Assembly (NCBI RefSeq): GCF_902833225.1
Contig: NZ_CADFEI010000004.1
Coordinates: forward strand, 62,001 to 126,000
Direction: 5' to 3'
DNA: 64,000 nucleotides
Source of the DNA: Burkholderia sp. BCC1644
Lineage (GTDB): Bacteria > Pseudomonadota > Gammaproteobacteria > Burkholderiales > Burkholderiaceae
Program-made: the position numbers and the translations under genes
Shown here: positions 57,554 through 64,000 of the stretch, piece by piece
Numbering within the stretch: the first letter of the stretch is position 1
Layout: each line of letters opens with the position of its first letter
Notes under the pieces: model-generated
The model's input: the letters and a program-made list of their open reading frames with translations, nothing else
Databases searched by the model: none
What the model was told of the DNA's origin: nothing

Positions 57554-58894
57554 ATGAACGCACAAGAAGCCAATTTCGACGGGCTCGTCGGCCCGACCCA
57601 CAACTACGCCGGGCTGTCGTTCGGCAACGTGGCGTCGCTCAACAACGAGAAGTCGGCCGCGAACCCGAAGGCCGCCGCGAAGCAAGGGCTGCGCAAGATG
57701 AAGCAGCTCGCGGATCTCGGTTTCGCACAGGGTGTGCTGCCGCCGCAGGAGCGGCCGTCGCTGCGCCTGTTGCGCGAGCTCGGCTTCTCGGGCAAGGACG
57801 CGGACGTGATCGCGAAGGCCGCGAAGCAGGCGCCCGAGCTGCTCGCCGCGGCGAGCTCGGCGTCGGCGATGTGGACCGCGAACGCGGCCACCGTCAGCCC
57901 GTCGGCCGACACGAGCGACGGCCGCGTGCACTTCACGCCGGCGAACCTGTGCAGCAAGCTGCATCGCGCGATCGAGCACGACGCGACGCGCCGCACGCTG
58001 TCGACGCTGTTCGCCGATCCCGCGCACTTCGCGGTGCATGAAGCGCTGACGGGCACGCCGGCACTCGGCGACGAAGGCGCGGCGAACCACACGCGCTTTT
58101 GCGCCGAATACGGCAAGCCGGGCATCGAGTTCTTCGTGTACGGCCGCGCGGAATACCGCCGCGGGCCCGAGCCGAAGCGCTTCCCGGCGCGCCAGACCTT
58201 CGAGGCGAGCCGCGCGGTCGCGCATCGCCATGGTCTCGCCGAAGAAGCGACGGTCTATGCGCAGCAGGATCCGGACGTGATCGACGCGGGTGTGTTCCAC
58301 AACGACGTGATCTCGGTCGGCAACCGCGACACGCTGTTCACGCACGAGCGCGCGTTCGTCAACAAGCAGGCGATCTACGACACGCTGACCGCCGCGCTCG
58401 ACGCACGCGGTGCGCGCCTGAACGTGATCGAGGTGCCGGAAGCTGCCGTGAGCGTGAACGACGCGGTGACGTCGTACCTGTTCAACAGCCAGCTGCTGTC
58501 GCGCGCGGACGGCTCGCAAGTGCTCGTCGTGCCGCAGGAATGCCGCGAGAACGCGAACGTCGCGGCCTATCTCGACGAACTCGCGGCCGGCAACGGCCCG
58601 ATTCACGACGTGCTCGTGTTCGACCTGCGCGAAAGCATGAAGAACGGCGGCGGCCCTGCCTGCCTGCGCCTGCGCGTCGTGCTGAACGACGCGGAGCGTG
58701 CGGCCGTCACGTCGAACGTGTGGATCAACGACACGCTGTTCGCGTCGCTCGACGCGTGGATCGACAAGCACTACCGCGATCGCCTCGCACCGGCAGACCT
58801 CGCCGATCCGGCGCTGCTCGACGAATCGCGCTCGGCGCTCGACGAACTCACGCAGATCCTGCGCGTCGGTTCGCTGTATGACTTCCAGCGCTGA
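57554..58894 (+). CDS. astB: N-succinylarginine dihydrolase
   Basis: AstB hydrolyses succinylarginine to succinylornithine, two ammonia and CO2, step 2 of the AST pathway. The 446-aa protein begins [25 protein letters not shown]. Catalytic residues are present: His in [15 protein letters not shown] and Cys in [16 protein letters not shown] near the end. The ATG follows GAGGGAACG. The astE start lies a few bases after its stop. Confidence 0.96.
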   Translation: MNAQEANFDGLVGPTHNYAGLSFGNVASLNNEKSAANPKAAAKQGLRKMKQLADLGFAQGVLPPQERPSLRLLRELGFSGKDADVIAKAAKQAPELLAAASSASAMWTANAATVSPSADTSDGRVHFTPANLCSKLHRAIEHDATRRTLSTLFADPAHFAVHEALTGTPALGDEGAANHTRFCAEYGKPGIEFFVYGRAEYRRGPEPKRFPARQTFEASRAVAHRHGLAEEATVYAQQDPDVIDAGVFHNDVISVGNRDTLFTHERAFVNKQAIYDTLTAALDARGARLNVIEVPEAAVSVNDAVTSYLFNSQLLSRADGSQVLVVPQECRENANVAAYLDELAAGNGPIHDVLVFDLRESMKNGGGPACLRLRVVLNDAERAAVTSNVWINDTLFASLDAWIDKHYRDRLAPADLADPALLDESRSALDELTQILRVGSLYDFQR

Positions 58895-58901
58895 GGCACG
58901 G

Positions 58902-59945
58902 ATGCCCGCCACCGCGCTGCTCGACGACTTTCTCGCGTTCACGCTGGCCGGCGGCGCGCCGGCCGAACAGGGCGGTACCTGCGCGGGCGGCGCGGTGCGC
59001 TGGCAATGGCCGGGCGACGGGCTGCTCGTGCTCGAACCGGTCACGGCGGATGACGCGGCGCGCGCGAGCGTGCTCGTGTCGGCCGGCGTGCATGGCGACG
59101 AGACGGCGCCGATCGAGCTGCTGTCGATGCTCGTGTGCGATCTCGCGTCGGGTGCGCTGCCGCTCGCGTGCCGGCTGCTCGTCGTGCTCGGCAACGTGCC
59201 GGCGATGCGCGCGGGCGAGCGTTATCTCGACGACGACCTGAACCGCCTGTTCAGCGGCCGTCACACGCAGGTTCCCGCGAGCCGCGAAGCGCCGCGCGCC
59301 GGGCAGCTCGAAGCGGCCGCCGCCGCGTTCTTCGCGGCCGCACCGGCGGGCGGCGCGCGCTGGCATATCGACATGCACACGGCGATCCGCGCATCGGTGT
59401 TCGAGCAGTTCGCACTGCTGCCGCACACGGGTACGCCGCCGACGCGCGCGATGGTCGAATGGCTCGGCGATGCGCGCATCGCGGCCGTGCTGCTGCACAC
59501 CGCGAAGGGCAACACGTATTCGCACTTCACGGCCGAGCACTGCGGCGCGCTCGCGTGCACGCTCGAACTCGGCAAGGTGCGGCCGTTCGGCCAGAACGAC
59601 CTGACGCGCTTCGCGCCGGCCGACCGCGCGGTGCGCAAGCTGGTGTCGGGGGCGTCGGCCGATGGTGAGGCGCAGGGCGGCCATCCGCCGTTGCCGCGCG
59701 TGTTCACGGTGATCGACCAGATCACGAAGCAGAGCGACGCGCTCGAGCTGTTCGTCGCGGCCGATGTCGCGAACTTCACCGCATTCGCACGTGGCACGGT
59801 GCTCGCGCAGGACGGCGACTACCGCTACACGGTGACGCACGACGAGGAACGGATCGTGTTCCCGAACCCGACCGTGAAGCCCGGCCTGCGCGCGGGCCTG
59901 CTCGTCGTCGACACGACGCGCGAGACGATCGCGGCACTCGTCTGA
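58902..59945 (+). CDS. astE: Succinylglutamate desuccinylase
   Basis: AstE cleaves succinylglutamate to glutamate and succinate, the last AST step. The 347-aa zinc carboxypeptidase-like protein has [15 protein letters not shown] (Zn His and Glu), [10 protein letters not shown] (second Zn His) and the general-base Glu in [18 protein letters not shown] at 58902 has a GAGG upstream; an ATG at 58878 adds eight residues, overlaps astB and has no ribosome site. This gene ends the operon. Confidence 0.94.
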   Translation: MPATALLDDFLAFTLAGGAPAEQGGTCAGGAVRWQWPGDGLLVLEPVTADDAARASVLVSAGVHGDETAPIELLSMLVCDLASGALPLACRLLVVLGNVPAMRAGERYLDDDLNRLFSGRHTQVPASREAPRAGQLEAAAAAFFAAAPAGGARWHIDMHTAIRASVFEQFALLPHTGTPPTRAMVEWLGDARIAAVLLHTAKGNTYSHFTAEHCGALACTLELGKVRPFGQNDLTRFAPADRAVRKLVSGASADGEAQGGHPPLPRVFTVIDQITKQSDALELFVAADVANFTAFARGTVLAQDGDYRYTVTHDEERIVFPNPTVKPGLRAGLLVVDTTRETIAALV

Positions 59946-59982
59946 CCGATCGGCCCGGTCGCGCCCCCGCGCGCGACCCGCC

Positions 59983-59998
59983 TTGCGTATTTGCGACA
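59983..59998 (-). promoter_or_regulatory. Consensus-like ArgR half-site upstream of the binding-protein gene
   Basis: Read on the minus strand this is TGTCGC-AAATACGC-AA, a full match to TGTCGC-N8-AA, and nearly the same as the first half-site before astC (CGTCGC-AAATCCGC-AA). It lies about 100 bp before a promoter-like box. A second half-site beside it is weak (GGTCGC). Confidence 0.5.
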
Positions 59999-60094
59999 TC
60001 GTCTTGCAAGTTCGATGGCAGGCCCGGCCGGTGTCGTATGCGCACCGCAGCATCGCGCACCGGCGGCCGCTTTGCCATATCGGGCCGCGCGGAT

Positions 60095-60103
60095 TGGTAC
60101 AAT
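60095..60103 (+). promoter_or_regulatory. Extended -10 promoter of the binding-protein gene
   Basis: TGG-TACAAT is an extended -10 element 120 bp before the start codon. No good -35 is seen. The gene has its own promoter and is not only a read-through of the ast operon. Confidence 0.45.
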
Positions 60104-60225
60104 CGCGGCCTTGCGGCTGTTGCGCCGCATCACGGCGCGGCAGCCGCATTGTCGTGGTCATCCGACCCTGCAATGATGCATGCGCCCGTAGTTCCGGAAC
60201 ATTCGAGTATCGAGGAGAGCACCTG

Positions 60226-61020
60226 ATGAAGTTGGATTGGCGTAAAGTGGCCGCGCATGCGGTGGTGGCGGCATCGGCCGTGGCGGCAGGCAGCGCGTTT
60301 GCCGCGGATCTGAAGGAGATCCGGTTCGGCGTCGAGGCCTCGTACGCACCGTTCGAATACAAGACGCCCGACGGCAAGCTGACCGGCTTCGACATCGACA
60401 TCGGCAACGCGGTGTGCGCGAAGCTGAAGACGAAGTGCGTGTGGGTCGAGAACGACTTCGACGGCCTGATCCCCGCGCTGCAGGCGCGCAAGTTCGACGC
60501 GATCAACTCGGACATGACGATCACGGACCAGCGCAAGCACGCGATCGCGTTCACCGACCCGATCTACACGATTCCGAACCAGCTGATCGCGAAGCAGGGC
60601 AGCGGCCTGCTGCCGACCCCGCAGTCGCTGAAGGGCAAGCGCGTCGGCGTGCTGCAAGGCACGATCCAGGAAGCGTACGCAAAGAAGAAGTGGGCGCCGG
60701 CCGGCGTTGAAGTCGTGCCGTACCAGACGCAGGATCTGGCGTATGCCGACCTGAAGTCGGGCCGTCTCGACGCGACGTTCCAGGATTCGGAAGCCGGCTC
60801 GAAGGGCTTCCTGACGAAGCCGCAAGGCCAGGGCTTCGCGTTCGCGGGCGGCACCGTCAGCGACACCGAAATCCTCGGCTCGGGCGTCGGTTTCGGCCTG
60901 CGCAAGAACGACGCGGCGCTGAAGACCGCGCTCGATCAGGCACTGAAGGATCTGAAGGCCGACGGCACGATCGACAACCTCGCGAAGAAGTACTTCAGCG
61001 TGCCCGTGACGCTCAAGTAA
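60226..61020 (+). CDS. aotJ: Periplasmic arginine/ornithine/histidine-type amino-acid-binding protein
   Basis: A 264-aa substrate-binding protein of the HisJ/ArgT/AotJ family. The signal peptide is cleaved near SAFA-AD (residue 26). The mature part has IRFGVEASYAPFEYKTPDGKLTGFDIDIGNAVCAKLKTKC and DFDGLIPALQARKFDAINSDMTITDQRKHAIAFTDPIY, quoted in part; ligand residues Asp, Arg and Ser are in this region. It is most likely the partner of aotQMP 9 kb upstream, separated by argR, the large repeat and the ast operon. SD GAGGAGAG precedes the ATG. Confidence 0.92.
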   Translation: MKLDWRKVAAHAVVAASAVAAGSAFAADLKEIRFGVEASYAPFEYKTPDGKLTGFDIDIGNAVCAKLKTKCVWVENDFDGLIPALQARKFDAINSDMTITDQRKHAIAFTDPIYTIPNQLIAKQGSGLLPTPQSLKGKRVGVLQGTIQEAYAKKKWAPAGVEVVPYQTQDLAYADLKSGRLDATFQDSEAGSKGFLTKPQGQGFAFAGGTVSDTEILGSGVGFGLRKNDAALKTALDQALKDLKADGTIDNLAKKYFSVPVTLK

Positions 61021-61040
61021 GCGTAGCGTTCGAACGCACG

Positions 61041-61080
61041 AAGCAAAAAAACCGGCCGCTGATGCGGCCGGTTTGCTTTT
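61041..61080 (+). terminator. Rho-independent terminator of aotJ
   Basis: AAACCGGCCGC, a TGAT loop and GCGGCCGGTTT, with flanking A- and T-runs, about 30 bp after the stop. Confidence 0.93.
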
Positions 61081-61112
61081 GCGGCTCGGGAACGGCGGGG
61101 GCCGGCCGGCGG

Positions 61113-62603
61113 TCAGCCGTGCTGCGCGGGAAAGAACCGCCCCAGTTCGCGCGCAAGCTCGTTGAGGATGCTCATTTCCTGTTGCGAGATCTTGCGGGCC
61201 GGCTGCGCGCCGGCCCAGTCGCCGTACAGCAGCGCGACCGTCGTCGCATCGACGCGCACCGGCAGCAGCACGAACGCGCGCGTATCGTCGAACACGTCGA
61301 GATACCACGCGGGCAGGCGCTTGAGCATCTTCGGTTCCTGCGCCTGCTCGATGAAGATGCCGACCGAATTGGTGATCGCGAGATGGAACACGTCCGGCTC
61401 GAAGCGCTCGTCGAAGCGCAGCCGGTAGAGCGCCGCGTCGACGCCGGGACCGAAGCCCAGGCGCGCGGCGAACGTGCCGTCGTCGTGCCGGACGAACGTG
61501 ACGGTGCGCGTGAACGCGAGGCTCGCGAGCAGGCTTTCCGACGCCAGTGCGAGCACCGGCGTCAGCACGTGCTCGGACGGCAGCGCCCGCAGATCGGCGA
61601 GGCCGGCCTCGAGGCAGGCCTCGGGCTCGGCCTGCGCGCGCGCGATCGCATCGGCGTTCGCGCGCAGCTCGACGATCTCGCGCATCACGGTGTCGCTGGC
61701 TTCCTCGTGCGCGAGCCGGTCGGCGATCTCGACGAGCGCGTCGGGTTCCGTATCGAGCGGCAGCGCATAGTGCTGCGCGAGCGCCGTGATATGCGCATCG
61801 CGCTGCGGACCGTCGGGCATCGCGAGTGCACTCGCGACGTCGGTCGAGCAGCGACTCACCGCGCGCAGCCAGGTCACGCGTTCGATCATGTCCTCGTCGG
61901 CGGCGAGTTCGCGGCCGAACGCGTCGACGCGGTTCACGTGGTGATGATCGTCGGCGATGCCGTCCCGGATCATGTCGGGCAGCCGCCAGCGCGTCGCCGC
62001 CTCGAGCCCGATCTCGTCGAAGCCGACGCCGAGCACCTCGACGCAGGCGGCCGATTCGTCGCCGTGCATCTCGGCCGCGCGGCGGCGGATCTTGTCCCAT
62101 TCGCTGTCGAGATAGCAGACCACGAGCAGCTTGCCGACCTGGCGCATCAGCGTGCAGACGACGGCTTCCTCGCCCGCGCGCAGGTCGGCGCGCTCGGTGA
62201 GCTTGCGCGCGACGCAGCCGGACAGCAGCGCCCGGTTGAGTTCGAGCTTCGCGTCGATGCGCCGCGGTGTGCTGTGGTGGAAATGGTCGACGAGCTTCAG
62301 CCCGACGACCAGATGGCCGACGGCGTCCATGCCGAGCACCATCAGCGCTCGGGTCACGGTCGTGATGTTGCCGCCGAATGCCATGTACATCGCGGAGTTC
62401 GCGAGCCGCAGCACTTTCTGCGTGAGCGCGAAGTCCGACAGCACGACGCGCACGAGCGCGGTGAAGTCGAGGTCGTCGTTCTTCATCGCGGCCATCGTCG
62501 CACGCAGCGATTCCGACAGCAGCGGGAAGTCGCCCCGTTCGCTCATCCGGGCCCACAGCTTGTCCAGCAAGGCCGTGCGGGGCATGTGTTCGGTGATTGA
62601 CAT
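61113..62603 (-). CDS. HDOD-domain signalling protein
   Basis: A 496-aa protein with an N-terminal HDOD domain (about residues 20-220), an HD-like fold that lacks catalytic metal residues. SLRATMAAMKNDDLDFTALVRVVLSDFALTQKVLRLANSAMY is typical (quoted in part). The C-terminal ~200 residues look GAF-like (LPVRVDATTVALLYGDWAG). Such proteins regulate motility and signalling in proteobacteria. It is 27 bp downstream of the GGDEF/EAL gene on the same strand, so a shared c-di-GMP context is likely. Confidence 0.88.
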   Translation of the reverse strand: MSITEHMPRTALLDKLWARMSERGDFPLLSESLRATMAAMKNDDLDFTALVRVVLSDFALTQKVLRLANSAMYMAFGGNITTVTRALMVLGMDAVGHLVVGLKLVDHFHHSTPRRIDAKLELNRALLSGCVARKLTERADLRAGEEAVVCTLMRQVGKLLVVCYLDSEWDKIRRRAAEMHGDESAACVEVLGVGFDEIGLEAATRWRLPDMIRDGIADDHHHVNRVDAFGRELAADEDMIERVTWLRAVSRCSTDVASALAMPDGPQRDAHITALAQHYALPLDTEPDALVEIADRLAHEEASDTVMREIVELRANADAIARAQAEPEACLEAGLADLRALPSEHVLTPVLALASESLLASLAFTRTVTFVRHDDGTFAARLGFGPGVDAALYRLRFDERFEPDVFHLAITNSVGIFIEQAQEPKMLKRLPAWYLDVFDDTRAFVLLPVRVDATTVALLYGDWAGAQPARKISQQEMSILNELARELGRFFPAQHG

Positions 62604-62630
62604 ACGGATCTGTCCGGTTCGCCGCGCGCG

Positions 62631-64000
62631 TCAGGCGGCGGCGTGCAGGTGCAGCTGCTGCGCCTCGAAGCGCCGCGCGAGCTCCTCGGACGGCAGCGCC
62701 TGGCAGACGAGCCAGCCCTGGATGTGATTGCAGCCCATCTCCGTCAGCAGTTCGCGCTGCGCCTCGGTCTCGACGCCTTCGGCGACGAGTTCGAGATCGA
62801 GTGTCTGCGCGAGTCCGACCACCGCCGATACGATCGCGCGGTCGTTGCGCGACGTCAGCAGGTTCTCGACGAAGCTGCGGTCGATCTTCAGTTTCGCGAG
62901 CGGGAAGCGCTGCAGGTAGGCGAGGCTCGAATAGCCGGTGCCGAAATCGTCGATCGCGAAGCGGATGCCGAGATCGGTCAGCTCCTCGAGCAGCACTTTC
63001 GCATGGGCGGGATCGTGCATCAGCAGGCTTTCGGTGATTTCGAGCACGATGCGGCGCGGGTCGATGCCCGTCAGCGCGATCGCCTCGCGCACGCTCTGCG
63101 TGAAGCGCGGGTCGCGGAACTGCTGCGGCGACACGTTGACGGCCACGTACTGCAGCGCGAGCCCCTGGCGGTCCCACGCGACGAGCTGCATGCACGCGGC
63201 CTTGAGCACCCAGTTGCCGAGGTAGTTGATCAGGCCGGTCGATTCGGCGAGCGGAATGAAGGTCGCCGGCGGCACCAGGCCGTGTACCGGATGGCGCCAG
63301 CGGATCAGCGCCTCGACGCCGACCACCGCGCCCGACTGGCTGCGCGTGATCGGCTGGAAATGGAGCGAGAACTCGCCGTTGCGCACGCCGTCGTACAGGT
63401 CGGCTTCGAGCTTCAGCCGTTCGGCGTCGGCCGGATCGTCGACCGGCGCGTGGAACGCGAGCGCGTTGCCGCCCGATGCCTTCGCCTGCGCGAGCGCGTG
63501 GTCGGCGCGGCGCAGCAGCGGGCTGTGATGCTGCGCGCGATGCGGCGCGGCCCGTTCGTCCGGATACAGCGCGATGCCGATGCTCGCGGACAAGTGCACG
63601 GTCTGCCCCTGGTACACGTAGGGCTCGCGCACCGCGGCCTGCAGCCGGCGCGCGAGCGCGTCGGCGGCATGGCTCGCCTGCGTGCGGCCGGATGCGCCGA
63701 GCACGACCGCGAACTTGTCGCTCGCGACGCGCGCGAGCCGCTCGTTCGGCGTGACGAGCGCCTTCAGCCGCTGCGCGGTCTCGCGCAGCAGCGTGTCGCC
63801 CGCGTCGTAGCCGAGCGCGCGGTTGATCCGCTGGTAGTCGTCGAGGTCGAGCAGCAGCAGCGCCGCGCAGGTGCCGTCCTCGTCGGCGGTCTGCTGCGCG
63901 CGCATCAGCGCCGGCACGAGCGCGGACAGGTTGTCGAGCCCCGTCATCGGGTCATGGTGCATTTCGTACGTCAGCTTCGCCTCGAGCGCGCGCCACGACG
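62631..64000 (-). CDS. GGDEF-EAL protein with degenerate GGDEF and intact EAL (5' end outside window)
   Basis: The frame continues past the window end, so the N-terminus (probably a sensory domain) is missing. The Met at 63962 is internal. In the GGDEF domain (63420-63960) the signature reads ASDKF in place of GGDEF, so cyclase activity is unlikely. The EAL domain (62640-63360) keeps EAL in GVEALIRWRHP, Asn in AVNVSPQQF, Glu in LEITESLLMHD, the DD pair in IDDFGTGYSS, Lys in LKIDRSF and Glu in AEGVETEAQ. It is a probable c-di-GMP phosphodiesterase whose GGDEF part may sense GTP. Confidence 0.9.
   Translation of the reverse strand, partial: SWRALEAKLTYEMHHDPMTGLDNLSALVPALMRAQQTADEDGTCAALLLLDLDDYQRINRALGYDAGDTLLRETAQRLKALVTPNERLARVASDKFAVVLGASGRTQASHAADALARRLQAAVREPYVYQGQTVHLSASIGIALYPDERAAPHRAQHHSPLLRRADHALAQAKASGGNALAFHAPVDDPADAERLKLEADLYDGVRNGEFSLHFQPITRSQSGAVVGVEALIRWRHPVHGLVPPATFIPLAESTGLINYLGNWVLKAACMQLVAWDRQGLALQYVAVNVSPQQFRDPRFTQSVREAIALTGIDPRRIVLEITESLLMHDPAHAKVLLEELTDLGIRFAIDDFGTGYSSLAYLQRFPLAKLKIDRSFVENLLTSRNDRAIVSAVVGLAQTLDLELVAEGVETEAQRELLTEMGCNHIQGWLVCQALPSEELARRFEAQQLHLHAAA

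Noticed and set aside
60130..63195. A 1021-codon minus-strand open frame opposite the binding-protein, HDOD and GGDEF/EAL coding regions
   Set aside because: It spans unrelated genes in another frame, has extreme Arg/Ala content and no domain. It is a composition artefact.

Overview
The window is GC-rich, densely coded beta-proteobacterial chromosome. Gene order and protein character point to Burkholderia, probably the B. cepacia complex. The pointers are mucD-lepA-lepB-rnc-era-recO-pdxJ-acpS-nagZ, EF-P beside its arginine rhamnosyltransferase EarP, an hpnIJKL hopanoid block, a Tat-exported phospholipase C and an AST arginine-catabolism locus. It reads as core chromosome. I see no phage, transposase, CRISPR array or rRNA, but there are two large non-coding inverted-repeat elements.

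Layout. 1-9.6 kb: envelope-stress protease MucD (truncated by the window edge), a glutaredoxin-like protein, then a tight translation/secretion/cofactor run (lepA, lepB, rnc, era, recO, pdxJ, acpS, nagZ). 9.8-16.1 kb: a sigma54-type response regulator with an altered GAFTGA loop, efp-earP, uvrC and pgsA. 16.2-16.8 kb: three near-identical tRNA-Gly(GCC) genes and one tRNA-Cys behind a strong promoter. 16.9-24.5 kb: an XRE-cupin regulator/acetyltransferase operon, a ParD-like protein overlapping a second methionine aminopeptidase, free-Met-sulfoxide reductase, a LysR/pirin divergent pair, and a copper/cytochrome-oxidase assembly set (CtaG-like, PCuAC, SCO1). 24.5-24.8 kb: a 293-bp compound inverted-repeat element. 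25-32.3 kb: otsBA trehalose synthesis, an MsbA-like exporter, a family-4 glycosyltransferase behind a long leader, and two membrane proteins. 32.5-42.1 kb: glucarate dehydratase with a divergent GntR regulator, a solitary branched-chain-type binding protein, phospholipase C, pdxY, an alpha/beta hydrolase and a luciferase-like oxidoreductase. 42.8-48.1 kb: hpnIJKL and a BamE-like lipoprotein. 48.4-61 kb: an arginine uptake and catabolism locus. 61.1-64 kb: an HDOD protein and a GGDEF/EAL protein cut by the window end.

The most coherent system is the arginine locus. Permeases and ATPase (HisQMP/AotQMP type) are followed by an AraC-family ArgR-type regulator, a ~300-bp-armed inverted repeat, the complete succinyltransferase pathway astC-aruF-aruG-astD-astB-astE, and finally the cognate periplasmic binding protein under its own promoter. 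Sites fitting the TGTCGC-N8-AA half-site I recall for Pseudomonas ArgR lie in front of astC and in front of the binding-protein gene, which would make the locus one regulon.

All calls come from reading sequence and translations. No database search or alignment was run, so family names rest on recognised motifs and context.
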